Assembly: GCA_014762495.1 (NCBI GenBank)
Contig: JABURT010000169.1
Span: 1-41,241, forward strand
DNA from: Gammaproteobacteria bacterium
GTDB lineage: Bacteria > Pseudomonadota > Gammaproteobacteria > Thiohalospirales > Thiohalospiraceae
Direction: 5' to 3'
Length of the DNA stretch: 41,241 nt
How positions within the stretch are numbered: position 1 is the stretch's first letter; each line of letters opens with the position of its first letter. Below the pieces are notes generated by a model. The model saw only the letters and a list, made by a program, of their open reading frames with translations. It was not told the DNA's origin and did no database searches. Below are positions 16,539 through 24,975 of the stretch, piece after piece. A program made the translations under genes and the position numbers.

Positions 16539-17228
16539 TTATTCAGCTAACCTGACCAATCCCTGTTTATCCATTATAAAGGTATTGCGGGACCTGGCAT
16601 CGAGAAGGCCTTCTGATTTGAACTGGGTCAATGTTCGGCTAATGCTCTCCTGGCGAACCCCCAGTGTCGCGGCCATGTCATCACGACTCAACAAGGTCAC
16701 TTCGTTTTCAGAACTGCCTGTCTGTAATTTGCTCAAATAAAGCAGGAATTTGGCCAGCCGACGCGGGACCGCACCGGATGAAAAATCGGTGATCCACATA
16801 TCGGCCATCGCCACATCCTCGGCAATCCGCTGGCTAATGGCCGTTTTGAGCTCGCACACCTCCTGGCCGACGTGGTGAATCACATGATGGGGAATGCGAC
16901 ATAATTCGACCGTGCCCAGCGCCCTTGCCGTATGCGGATGTTTGGCCTGGTGCAGGGCGTGCAGACCGAGCGTGTCACCGGTCTTGAGCAGGCGAACGAT
17001 ACGGCTGTGAGTATTCGAAACGGCGCCTTCCAGCTTCACCATGCCGCTGCGTATGGTGTACAGGGCATCATCATCACTGTCTGCATGAATTATGGTGTCA
17101 CCGGACCGATAGGTCTGGATGGCGGGTTGAAAGCCGACCTCTTTCAGGTTGCTGTCCGGGACGTCCGCAAACAGGCTTAGCGGCCTGACTGGACAGCCGA
17201 TACAGGTCAATTTTTGTTCACTTGCCAT
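16539..17228 (-). CDS. Crp/FNR-family transcription regulator (FNR-like)
   Basis: 229 residues: cyclic-nucleotide-binding-type beta-roll (about 20-140), long dimer helix, then a winged helix. The recognition helix is VRQESISR with E194, S197 and R198, the FNR-type set, which predicts TTGAT-like half-sites rather than CRP sites. N-terminal C9-IG-C12 and C110 align with FNR C20, C23 and C122, but the position of FNR C29 is Ser18. The protein may hold a modified iron-sulfur cluster or sense something else. It is divergent from ispG; two dyads lie 32-57 bp upstream (17260-17285) and could be self-binding sites. Effector and regulon are unknown. Confidence 0.88.
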   Translation of the reverse strand: MASEQKLTCIGCPVRPLSLFADVPDSNLKEVGFQPAIQTYRSGDTIIHADSDDDALYTIRSGMVKLEGAVSNTHSRIVRLLKTGDTLGLHALHQAKHPHTARALGTVELCRIPHHVIHHVGQEVCELKTAISQRIAEDVAMADMWITDFSSGAVPRRLAKFLLYLSKLQTGSSENEVTLLSRDDMAATLGVRQESISRTLTQFKSEGLLDARSRNTFIMDKQGLVRLAE

Positions 17229-17259
17229 AGCGATTCTTCTTATTCCGTGTGAGATACGC

Positions 17260-17285
17260 TTGTTAACAAATTGCTAACCTAGCAA
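17260..17285. promoter_or_regulatory. Paired dyads upstream of the FNR-like gene
   Basis: Palindrome TTGTTAACAA (17260-17269) followed at once by TTGCTA-ACC-TAGCAA (17271-17285). The second has the TTG...CAA ends of Crp/FNR sites but one base more than the TTGAT-N4-ATCAA spacing. Position suits autoregulation. Confidence 0.3.
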
Positions 17286-17321
17286 GTTCTTCGACAGAAT
17301 CGTTAGGCATCTGAAAGTCGA

Positions 17322-17336
17322 TGTGAGATTGTCACA
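17322..17336. promoter_or_regulatory. CRP-like dyad in the fnr/ispG divergent region
   Basis: TGTGA-GATTG-TCACA, perfect arms of the CRP consensus but with a 5-bp rather than 6-bp centre. It overlaps TTGTCA (17329-17334), which with TATCCT (17352-17357, 17-bp spacer) would be a secondary plus-strand promoter. Confidence 0.3.
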
Positions 17337-17444
17337 AGAAATTTACCTAATTATCCTTTTCAACCGCTTAGACGGTCATCTGATTGTGACAAAGGACCTG
17401 GACTTCCCGCACTCGCGTCTGGCGCGGTTTTGTCTACAACAGGA

Positions 17445-17474
17445 CTGACAGCTGTGTCCGGAATCGAGTAAAAT
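17445..17474 (+). promoter_or_regulatory. Candidate sigma-70 promoter of ispG
   Basis: -35 CTGACA (17445-17450), 18-bp spacer, -10 TAAAAT (17469-17474), each 5 of 6 to consensus. The start falls near 17481, leaving a leader of about 24 nt before the ispG ATG. Confidence 0.45.
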
Positions 17475-17504
17475 CAGCGCCTTTCTCACTACCAAGACTT
17501 CATC

Positions 17505-18722
17505 ATGAGCTCAGCCATCCAGCGTAAGACGACCACTGCGGTCCAGGTGGAGCATGTCACCATCGGTGGCGGCGCCCCGGTCGCGGTCCAGTCCATGACC
17601 AATACCGACACGGCCGATGCCATGGCCACGGCCATGCAGGTCAAGGAGCTGGCGCAGGCAGGCTCCGAGCTGGTACGTATCACGGTCAACACGGCCGAGG
17701 CCGCCAGCCAGGTGGCCTATATACGCGAGCAACTGGACCGAATGGGCATCAATGTCCCCCTGGTCGGCGATTTTCATTTCAATGGCCACAAGCTGCTGAG
17801 CCAGTATCCCGAATGCGCCGAGGCCCTTTCCAAGTACCGCATCAACCCGGGAAACGTCGGCAAGGGTAAGAAACGTGAAGATAATTTTGCGCAGATGATC
17901 GAGCTGGCCTGCCGTTACGATAAGCCGGTGCGCATAGGCGTGAACTGGGGCAGTCTTGATCAGGAACTTATGGCACGCATGATGGACGAGAACGGCAAAC
18001 TGGCCGAGCCGCGTGAGACCGTCGATGTAATGCACGATGCCCTCATTACCTCGGCCATCGACTCGGCCAGACAGGCCGAGTCCATTGGCCTGGGACATGA
18101 TCGTATTATCCTCTCCTGCAAGATGAGCGGAGTGCAGGATCTCATCAAGGTCTACCAGGACCTGTCGGCTCGTTGCGACTACCCTCTCCACCTGGGCCTG
18201 ACCGAGGCCGGCATGGGTTCCAAGGGAATTGTCGCCTCCACCGCGGCCCTGTCCGTCTTGCTGCAACAGGGGATCGGTGACACCATCCGTATCTCCCTGA
18301 CCCCCGAGCCCGGTGAGACACGCACCAAGGAAGTCATCGTGGCACAGGAGATCTTGCAAAGCATGGGATTGCGCTCCTTCACGCCCATGGTGATCTCCTG
18401 CCCCGGTTGCGGCCGCACCACCAGCACCTATTTCCAGGAACTGGCGCGCGACATTCAAAGCTATGTCCGCGACATGATGCCCAAGTGGCGCGCCCAATAT
18501 CCGGGCGTGGAATCCATGAACGTGGCGGTGATGGGCTGCGTGGTCAACGGCCCCGGCGAAAGCAAGCACGCCAACATCGGAATAAGCCTGCCCGGTACCA
18601 ACGAAACCCCGGTGGCGCCGGTCTATGAGGATGGCGAGAAAACCGTCACCCTCAAGGGCGACAACATCGCGGCCGAGTTTCAGCAATTGGTTGAAACCTA
18701 CGTCAAGCGACACTACGGCTAA
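17505..18722 (+). CDS. ispG: 4-hydroxy-3-methylbut-2-en-1-yl diphosphate synthase (IspG/GcpE)
   Basis: 405 residues, full length. It carries the TIM-barrel N-terminal half ([39 protein letters not shown]) and the C-terminal cluster half with C299-PG-C302, C345 and E352 ([11 protein letters not shown]), the four ligands of the [4Fe-4S] cluster. It converts methylerythritol cyclodiphosphate to HMBPP, the penultimate step of the MEP isoprenoid pathway, in the cytoplasm. No other isoprenoid gene is adjacent; in many gammaproteobacteria ispG lies next to hisS or rodZ, which is not the case here. No strong ribosome site precedes the ATG. A long antisense frame across it is a shadow. Confidence 0.98.
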   Translation: MSSAIQRKTTTAVQVEHVTIGGGAPVAVQSMTNTDTADAMATAMQVKELAQAGSELVRITVNTAEAASQVAYIREQLDRMGINVPLVGDFHFNGHKLLSQYPECAEALSKYRINPGNVGKGKKREDNFAQMIELACRYDKPVRIGVNWGSLDQELMARMMDENGKLAEPRETVDVMHDALITSAIDSARQAESIGLGHDRIILSCKMSGVQDLIKVYQDLSARCDYPLHLGLTEAGMGSKGIVASTAALSVLLQQGIGDTIRISLTPEPGETRTKEVIVAQEILQSMGLRSFTPMVISCPGCGRTTSTYFQELARDIQSYVRDMMPKWRAQYPGVESMNVAVMGCVVNGPGESKHANIGISLPGTNETPVAPVYEDGEKTVTLKGDNIAAEFQQLVETYVKRHYG

Positions 18723-18856
18723 GCCCGCCACACCAAGCGCTGATATCGATAGAGACATTCCCCGCACAGGGTCTATAGTCTGAATAGGCTATGGGGTACG
18801 TTCGTGCCTCAAGCCATTCAACCACGCTCAACGAACCCAGTTCGAGGAGGTGTAAC

Positions 18857-19369
18857 ATGAAACGACGTCTCTATTTTCTCACCCCCGACAACCAGACCGC
18901 ACGTCAAGCGCATGATCGGTTGTTATTGTCACGAATCCCCGAGAAAGACATGCATGTCATCGCCCGCGAGGATGTCGATACCACCGATCTGCCGCAGGCC
19001 AACCTGTTGCAGAAAACCGACCTCGTTCACGCCATGCAGCTGGGCGGTACCATCGGTGGTCTTTTGGGCGCGGTCATGGCCGCGGTGGCTTCGCTCATGG
19101 GATGGGTGGCCATCGGCCTGGAAGGTATGACCATACTGTCAACGGCGATTGCCGGAGTCTTTATCGGCACGGTCAGCGCAAGCATGATAGGGATCAATAT
19201 ACCCAATACTCGCCACGCCCGTTTTCAGAACGAAATCCATCAGGGCAAGATCCTGTTCATTGTCGATATACCGGTCGAGGAAGTCGACAGGATCTCCGAG
19301 ATGGTTTCCTCCACGGTACCCAACTCCGATATACAGGGTATCGATCCCACCATCCCCGCCTTCCCCTGA
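18857..19369 (+). CDS. Small membrane protein, DUF1269-like
   Basis: 170 residues from the ATG at 18857, which has an excellent ribosome site (AGGAGGTG); the longer ORF from 18791 lacks one. The N-terminal 60 residues are soluble (MKRRLYFLTPDNQTARQAHD). The centre has two Gly/Ala-rich membrane segments (GGTIGGLLGAVMAAVASLMG and a stretch ending in GVFIGTVSASMIGI). The C-terminal part is acidic (VDIPVEEVDRISEMV). The arrangement resembles DUF1269/general-stress-type proteins, in which a glycine-zipper membrane hairpin is flanked by a ferredoxin-like domain. Function unknown. It stands alone between ispG (134 bp) and a terminator. Confidence 0.72.
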   Translation: MKRRLYFLTPDNQTARQAHDRLLLSRIPEKDMHVIAREDVDTTDLPQANLLQKTDLVHAMQLGGTIGGLLGAVMAAVASLMGWVAIGLEGMTILSTAIAGVFIGTVSASMIGINIPNTRHARFQNEIHQGKILFIVDIPVEEVDRISEMVSSTVPNSDIQGIDPTIPAFP

Positions 19370-19398
19370 AAAAAGGGAATTGGCTCACAGAAACAACA

Positions 19399-19425
19399 GG
19401 GCGGCGTTGGCCGCCCTTCTCTTTT
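19399..19425 (+). terminator. Intrinsic terminator after the DUF1269-like gene
   Basis: Stem GGGCGGC (19399-19405), loop GTTG, arm GCCGCCC (19410-19416), then TTCTCTTTT. Confidence 0.85.
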
Positions 19426-19525
19426 ACTCACCATCTCCCTAAAATTGCGCCCTTCTAAATCAAACCAGTCCACCTATTTCACACACTATGTTTGGCGATG
19501 ACTTTAATTCATTCAGGGAGACATT

Positions 19526-20140
19526 ATGAAACGCCTCAGTTTGTTCATATTGACCTTTGTGTCGGTAATCACCACGGCACAGGCCGCCGGGCCAACCAAT
19601 CTGTTTGGTCAGGAGACGGCCGCTGTTATTGATAGCGGAACATTCCAGTTGGACCTCATGGGATCGGGAAATTCTCACTTACGCATGGGCGCCTTCGGTG
19701 GCGAGACCATACTCAACATCAGCAACTCCACCGCGCAATACAAGATTGACACCTCGAAAAATCTGGCCCTGCACGGCGGCCTGGGGATCAACACACCCGT
19801 TGCCGGTAACTCAACCACGACACTGATCGTCGGTGCGGCCTACACGATGAAACAGGATCAATTCATCCTCAATGCCAACCCGGTACTGAGCAACTCGGCG
19901 GGCAATACCATCATCAACCTAGGCCTCGGTGCCTTCATGCCCTTCAAGGCAGAGAGCTTTCAGGGCAAGTTGATGGGTGGTCTGGTACTGAATTTGCCGG
20001 TTTCGCCGGGCGGTAACAGCAGCTTTCTGCTGGGCCTTCGTTGGGATGCCAAGCCCGGACTGAGCCTGGAGGCAGGACTCTACAACTCTGCTAGCGGACT
20101 GCAATTCCCCGGGCTGTTACGCATCAACTACACCCTCTAA
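19526..20140 (+). CDS. Exported outer-membrane beta-barrel-like protein
   Basis: 204 residues with a clear Sec signal peptide (MKRLSLFILTFVSVITTAQA). The mature part alternates polar and hydrophobic residues in many short strands (GTFQLDLMGSG, ALHGGLGINTPV, TTTLIVGAAYTM, KLMGGLVLNLPV) and ends RINYTL, a beta-barrel-type C-terminus. It is probably a small eight-stranded outer-membrane or surface protein. I recognise no family. The ATG follows AGGGAGAC. It is a single gene, framed by the terminator at 19399 and the hairpin at 20151. Confidence 0.7.
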   Translation: MKRLSLFILTFVSVITTAQAAGPTNLFGQETAAVIDSGTFQLDLMGSGNSHLRMGAFGGETILNISNSTAQYKIDTSKNLALHGGLGINTPVAGNSTTTLIVGAAYTMKQDQFILNANPVLSNSAGNTIINLGLGAFMPFKAESFQGKLMGGLVLNLPVSPGGNSSFLLGLRWDAKPGLSLEAGLYNSASGLQFPGLLRINYTL

Positions 20141-20150
20141 ACACAGAGCT

Positions 20151-20172
20151 GCGAGGGGAGCTCTCCCCTCGC
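20151..20172 (+). terminator. Hairpin after the beta-barrel-like gene, without T run
   Basis: GCGAGGGGAG (20151-20160) and its complement CTCCCCTCGC (20163-20172) form a very stable stem 10 bp after the stop codon. The sequence beyond is CTATCCC, so termination would be weak or the element may protect the mRNA 3' end instead. Confidence 0.5.
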
Positions 20173-20341
20173 CTATCCCAATCCCCCTCAACAGACATTC
20201 CGCTCTTTACGCTCGCTTCACCAAAGCCAATACATATGGCATTTCTTCGTAATTAGATATGAAATATGCAGGGATCTACGATTCACTATTCGGTCTTCCC
20301 TGTCTGTTTCGCATGAATATGCGATACCCCTGGCCTTGCCG

Positions 20342-20779
20342 CTACGGCATGGCTCGACGCGAGGCATCAATGAGCGCGTCGTTCTGGGCACGCAGTGCCT
20401 CATCACCCCGTGCCAGGGCATTGGATTTGGCCGCCAGGTTGGCGGCCTGTGCATAACGCCGCTGGTTGAAGCGGACCCTGGCCAGATAATGCCAGACCCG
20501 GGCATTGGCAGGCTCTATGCGAAGTGCTCGCTCGAGTTGCGAGGCCGCGACGGAGTATCGACCCGCCTGGATTGCGGACTGGACATCCAGCAGAATCGAG
20601 GCCACCGCCGAGTTGGAACGTGACGGTGCGCGTACCCCAGGCGTCTCCTGCACGGGTACCTGCGGTTGTTCCAATTCCCGGGGCATGGGCAACATTCCAT
20701 CGTCTGTCTCGGGTGTCGTCGTACACCCGGCGCTGATCCACATCAACAATAGTGCAAGTAAGTAATAAACGAATTTCAT
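20342..20779 (-). CDS. lpoP: TPR lipoprotein, likely LpoP-type activator of PBP1b
   Basis: 145 residues from the ATG at 20779, which overlaps the mrcB stop (ATGA, 20779-20776). The signal peptide is MKFVYYLLALLLMWISAGC with lipobox Cys19, followed by a Pro/Glu-rich linker and a TPR region (ASILLDVQSAIQAGRYSVAA, LERALRIEPANARVWHYLAR, YAQAANLAAKSNALARGD). In Pseudomonas aeruginosa the TPR lipoprotein LpoP, encoded with mrcB, is the outer-membrane activator of PBP1b. Same size class, same domain and same operon here point to that role. The -3 residue of the lipobox is Ser, less common than Leu. The longer ORF from 20827 would place 16 polar residues before the signal peptide and is unlikely. Confidence 0.78.
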   Translation of the reverse strand: MKFVYYLLALLLMWISAGCTTTPETDDGMLPMPRELEQPQVPVQETPGVRAPSRSNSAVASILLDVQSAIQAGRYSVAASQLERALRIEPANARVWHYLARVRFNQRRYAQAANLAAKSNALARGDEALRAQNDALIDASRRAMP

Positions 20780-23115
20780 TGTCCGAACATCTTTTCCAGC
20801 CAGTTCTTGGGTGTCTTCTTCTGGCAACTCTTAACCGTAAGGGTATCGACAATTTCAGTCTTAAAGGGCAACTGTAGGCTGTTGCCGCAGGGTGCATCAT
20901 AGAGAATGCCGGTTTCTCGTTCCAGCCACAGGTCCACCATCCCCTGTGGCGCCACCAAACGCAAGGACTGTGCCCCAATGCGTTCGAACAAGCGACCCCA
21001 GATCCGCATCGCCCCGGTCGAGCCACTAAAGCCGGCCGGCTTATTATCATCACGTCCCAGCCAGACAACGGCCAGTTTGTCTCCCGTGAAACCACTGAAC
21101 CAACTGTCACGCAGGTCATCGGTGGTACCGGTTTTACCGGCGAGGTTGAGTTCGGGCGGAAGGCGTTCGTACAGGGCCTTTGCCGTCCCTTCTCTTGCCA
21201 CCAACTGGAGTGCACGATTGAGTTGATAGACAGCACCGGGTTCAGCCGCTTGCTCCAGTTCCAGCTCGTAGCGCTGTAGGGGTTGATCCTGGGCATCGTA
21301 TACAGCGTTTATGCTGCGTAGAGGCGCCGTGAAGCCACCGTTGGCCAGGGTCTGGTACATTTGCGTGACGTCGATAGGTGTCAACTCGGTTGCCCCCAGG
21401 AGGAATGACGGATAGATGTTAACCGGACGGCTCACACCCAGTCGACGCAGCGTCGCAATCACCCTGTCCACGCCCAGCTGCATTCCCAGTTGCAAGCTTG
21501 CCTGGTTATAGGAATTAACGAGTGCGAGATAGGCCGGAACCTCGCCACGGCTGATCCGATCATAATTTTGCGGCGTCCAGGTTTTGCCCTCGGCCAGCTC
21601 CACGCTCAAGGGCTCGTCCATAAGCCGGCTGGTCAGATTGAAACCGGCTTGCTGCTCCAGTGCCGTGAGATAGACAATGGGTTTGATCAGGGAACCGATC
21701 TGGCGTTGTGCATCCAGTGCACGATTAAACCCGGCCGAGGATGGATCGCGGCCTCCGACCACGGCCTGTATCTCGCCACTAACCGTATCGGTCACGATCA
21801 TGGCCGATTGCAGGACACCCGATTCGATACCATAGTAGCGCTCCATCTCCTTCAACTCGGCGCTTACTGTGCTTTGGGCATGGTGCTGAACCAATGGGTC
21901 CAGGGTCGTGAAGATCTTCAGCCCCTCGGTACGCAGGTCTGCTTCACTGTAATTTTCACGTAACTGTCGCTTCACCAAATCCAGGAACGCAGGATAACGA
22001 TTGACCTTTGAATTAGGCTTGTTCACCACCCCCAGAGGCGCATCGATGGCGCGCTGGGCCTGGCCCGGGGTGATATAGCCTTCCTCGCGCATGACCTGAA
22101 GTACCAGGTCTCTGCGTGCCCTTGCCCGTTCAGGGTGCCGTCGGGGATCGTAATACGAAGGACCATTGAGCATGGCCACCATCAAGGCCTGTTGGGACAG
22201 ATTCAGCTCTTTCGGACTGCGGCCAAAATAGAACTGGCTGGCCAGACCGACACCATGTATCGCGCGACGACCGTCCTGGCCAAGATATATCTCGTTGAGG
22301 TAGGCCTGCAGGATCGCATCCTTGCTGTAATGGAAATCCAGCAAATAGGCCATGATGGCCTCATTGATCTTGCGCGACAGGGAACGTTCATTCGTCAGAA
22401 AATAGTTTTTGACCAGTTGCTGAGTCAGAGTACTGCCACCCTGTACCGTTCGACCGGCACGTAGATTGGCCATCATGGCGCGGCCGATGGAGCGTATCGA
22501 AACACCCGCATGATTATAAAAGTCGCGATCCTCAACGGCGATCAGTGCCTGCAGCATCTGCTGCGGGACATCATCCAGTCTCAACAGCAGCCGATCCTCA
22601 TTGTGCGTAGGATAGATGCTGGCGATTTGTACCGGGTCCAGTCGTACCAGGCTACGCGGTAGACCGTCACCCATATTTTCTATGGCCTGTACATACTGGC
22701 CACTGAAATGGATCTTCAGGCGTTGCGAGGATTCCTGACCATCGATGAACTTAAATGGCCGTGTATGCACAATCACTACTGCATCGTCGACGTCATAACT
22801 CCCTGTGTTAACGGCCGATGTCTGGCGAAAATAGTCGAGATCACGCAGCTCGGCCAGTAATTCACCTTGCAACAAGGCACGACCCGGATATAGCTCCAGC
22901 GGCCGAGCGTAGACCTTGGCCGGCAAGGTCCAGCGCTTGCCCTCGAACTGAGAACGGATTTTGACATCAAGATGGAAGGCGTATGCGATTAGCGCAATGA
23001 CGGCCAGTAGGAATACCGGCAGCAGGCGCCGAATGAGACGTCTCAGGCCTCCCTTACGTGTGGAGCGACGAGCTGACTTCTTGGTGGATTTGCGGGGGCG
23101 GCGTTTTGCGGCCAT
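20776..23115 (-). CDS. mrcB: Penicillin-binding protein 1B, bifunctional peptidoglycan synthase
   Basis: 779 residues. A basic cytoplasmic tail (1-30) is followed by one membrane helix (31-47) and a UB2H-like region (about 70-160). The GT51 glycosyltransferase has catalytic E195 in EDRDFYNHAGV and GGSTLTQQLVKNYFL. The transpeptidase has S475-LI-K478, SYN (535-537) and KTGT (661-664). It polymerises glycan strands and cross-links peptides in the periplasm. All active-site residues are intact. Its stop overlaps the start of the lpoP-like lipoprotein, so the synthase and its probable activator are made together. Confidence 0.97.
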   Translation of the reverse strand: MAAKRRPRKSTKKSARRSTRKGGLRRLIRRLLPVFLLAVIALIAYAFHLDVKIRSQFEGKRWTLPAKVYARPLELYPGRALLQGELLAELRDLDYFRQTSAVNTGSYDVDDAVVIVHTRPFKFIDGQESSQRLKIHFSGQYVQAIENMGDGLPRSLVRLDPVQIASIYPTHNEDRLLLRLDDVPQQMLQALIAVEDRDFYNHAGVSIRSIGRAMMANLRAGRTVQGGSTLTQQLVKNYFLTNERSLSRKINEAIMAYLLDFHYSKDAILQAYLNEIYLGQDGRRAIHGVGLASQFYFGRSPKELNLSQQALMVAMLNGPSYYDPRRHPERARARRDLVLQVMREEGYITPGQAQRAIDAPLGVVNKPNSKVNRYPAFLDLVKRQLRENYSEADLRTEGLKIFTTLDPLVQHHAQSTVSAELKEMERYYGIESGVLQSAMIVTDTVSGEIQAVVGGRDPSSAGFNRALDAQRQIGSLIKPIVYLTALEQQAGFNLTSRLMDEPLSVELAEGKTWTPQNYDRISRGEVPAYLALVNSYNQASLQLGMQLGVDRVIATLRRLGVSRPVNIYPSFLLGATELTPIDVTQMYQTLANGGFTAPLRSINAVYDAQDQPLQRYELELEQAAEPGAVYQLNRALQLVAREGTAKALYERLPPELNLAGKTGTTDDLRDSWFSGFTGDKLAVVWLGRDDNKPAGFSGSTGAMRIWGRLFERIGAQSLRLVAPQGMVDLWLERETGILYDAPCGNSLQLPFKTEIVDTLTVKSCQKKTPKNWLEKMFGQ

Positions 23116-23150
23116 GAACTGCCTGGCTTGTAATCATGTCAATGCGTGAC

Positions 23151-23177
23151 ATTATATTCCAGATAACCGCTTCACAA
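23151..23177 (-). promoter_or_regulatory. Candidate promoter of mrcB-lpoP
   Basis: Minus strand: perfect -10 TATAAT (23156-23151) with TTGTGA (23177-23172) 15 bp upstream. The short spacer weakens the call. The leader would be about 29 nt. Confidence 0.4.
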
Positions 23178-23196
23178 TAGTGAACCGGCGCAGGTT

Positions 23197-24873
23197 CTAT
23201 TGAATTAGCTTCGATTCATCTTGCTGATAAAAGACAATGCGGTTCTTGCCGCCACTCTTGGCCTCGTACATCGCCTCATCCGCCAGCTTGATCAATTCAT
23301 CCATATCACCGCTATCGCGTGGGAAACAACTGATGCCGATACTGCCACCAATCTTTACCGTATGTTGACCGATCCTGAACGGTTCGCTCAACTTCTTCAG
23401 CACACATTCGGCTACTCGCATCACATCCTCGCGGACCTCCAGCCGTTCCAGCAAGATGGAAAACTCGTCTCCCCCCAGGCGAGCAACGGTGTCACTCTCA
23501 CGCACACATCCCTTTATGCGGTAGGCGACATACTCTAAAAGTTGATCACCGACATCGTGGCCAAGGTTATCATTTATCGTCTTAAAGTGATCCAGATCGA
23601 TATACAACAGGGCGATCTTATTCTCGGCACGACGGGCACTTTCCAGGGCGTGTGTAACGCGATCACGAAAGAGTACTCGATTCCCCAGGCTGGTCAGCGG
23701 ATCATGATAGGCCAGGTATTTAAGGCGCTCTTCCGATTCCTTAAAGCCACTAATATCAGAAAACACCCCAACATAGTTGACAACTTTGCCATCTTTATCG
23801 GTGACGGCATTAATGCTCAACAACTCGGGGTAGACCTCTCCACTTTTACGCCGATTCCAGATCTCACCCGTCCAGGTACCGCTCGACTCCAGTTCCAGCC
23901 ACATCGCTTCATAGAAGTCCTGATCCTGATGTCCGGACTGCAACAGGCTCGGGTTATTGCCGACGACCTCATCACGACTGTATTCGGTCAATCGTGTAAA
24001 GGCCTCATTTACATCCAGGATACAGCCACGGGAATCGGTTACCATGATCCCTTCGGAAGCGTTTTCAAAGACACGTGCAGCCAGCCGCAGCCGCGATTCA
24101 TCATGCTTTTTCTGGGTAATGTCATCGAACGTCATGACCAGATGATTGGGCTTATGTGTTTCGTCATAGGTCACAGAGATGGAGATATTGGCGAAAAATT
24201 CCCTGCCATCACCAACCACCATAAAAACCTCTTCGGCAAACCTTGTCTCATAACCCTCGATCAAATTATCGATGCCAGTGAGTACGTGATCATGCGAAAC
24301 CTCGTGAATGATGTCACCGCACCGCATGTTAATAAAATGCTGACGAGGGATCTTGCAGATTTCACAGGCCATGCGATTTGCATCCACAATAGAACCGTCT
24401 AGGTTCATCAGCAGGATACCCATGGGAGAGTGTTCGAACACGGCATGGAAGCGGGCACCGAGTAGCTGCTTTTGTTTCTCGCTGCGAATGCGTTGAAGAG
24501 TTAAGTTTATGCGATGTTTGAGCAGGGTCCAGTGGACTGGCTTGGGGACAAAATCAACGGCACCTGCCGCAAAGCCACGTTCAATCGATTCCGCGTCACT
24601 TTGCCCTGTGATGATGAGGACAGGGACCTTCCCCTGTGATAGTTGATGGATGCGCGAAGTAGCCTCAAGGCCATCCAGACCCTCGAGATTGAGATCCATC
24701 AGGACGATATCGGGCGTGTGTAACTGAAAGCTTTCCAGTGCGTCCTCGGCACGGGTAAAGGCATCGACGACGTAAGATTCCGCTTCCAGCATCTTACTGA
24801 GGAAGAGACTGGTTGACGCATCGTCCTCAACGAGCATTACGCGACCATTATCGTGCCTGTCATTCTGAGTCAT
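23197..24873 (-). CDS. Response regulator with two PAS domains and a GGDEF diguanylate cyclase
   Basis: 558 residues from the ATG at 24873, preceded by AGAGA; a GTG six codons upstream is the other option. Domains in order: receiver (about 10-125, phosphoacceptor D60 in DIVLMDLNL, KP motif in VDFVPKPVHW), PAS (about 135-255), PAS (about 265-385, with CILDVNEAFTRLTEYS), and GGDEF (about 390-558). The active motif is GGDEF at 467-471, intact, with an inhibitory RxxD site (RESD) five residues before it, so product feedback is expected. It should make cyclic di-GMP in response to phosphorylation and a PAS-sensed signal. There is no EAL domain and no adjacent histidine kinase. Single gene. Confidence 0.93.
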   Translation of the reverse strand: MTQNDRHDNGRVMLVEDDASTSLFLSKMLEAESYVVDAFTRAEDALESFQLHTPDIVLMDLNLEGLDGLEATSRIHQLSQGKVPVLIITGQSDAESIERGFAAGAVDFVPKPVHWTLLKHRINLTLQRIRSEKQKQLLGARFHAVFEHSPMGILLMNLDGSIVDANRMACEICKIPRQHFINMRCGDIIHEVSHDHVLTGIDNLIEGYETRFAEEVFMVVGDGREFFANISISVTYDETHKPNHLVMTFDDITQKKHDESRLRLAARVFENASEGIMVTDSRGCILDVNEAFTRLTEYSRDEVVGNNPSLLQSGHQDQDFYEAMWLELESSGTWTGEIWNRRKSGEVYPELLSINAVTDKDGKVVNYVGVFSDISGFKESEERLKYLAYHDPLTSLGNRVLFRDRVTHALESARRAENKIALLYIDLDHFKTINDNLGHDVGDQLLEYVAYRIKGCVRESDTVARLGGDEFSILLERLEVREDVMRVAECVLKKLSEPFRIGQHTVKIGGSIGISCFPRDSGDMDELIKLADEAMYEAKSGGKNRIVFYQQDESKLIQ

Positions 24874-24975
24874 GGTGTCTCTTACATACACATCTTAAGT
24901 GTATAGTTTGATTAACTGCCCATGAAAAATCATCCGATAAGAGACAGGCTTGACAAAGACTTTACAAACAGCGGC

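Noticed and set aside
17511..18767. A 418-codon minus-strand open frame opposite ispG
   Set aside because: It is a shadow: fully antisense to a certain gene, rich in Gly/His/Arg, with no domain or ribosome site.
20309..20324. TCGCAT-GAAT-ATGCGA hairpin past the lpoP-like gene as a terminator
   Set aside because: A short stem with no T run on either strand; it cannot be called a terminator.
20403..21296. A 297-codon minus-strand frame overlapping mrcB and lpoP in another frame
   Set aside because: Out-of-frame shadow of two well-supported genes on the same strand; the composition is unlike a real protein.
23542..24402. A 286-codon plus-strand frame opposite the GGDEF gene
   Set aside because: Antisense shadow of a protein with intact receiver, PAS and GGDEF motifs.
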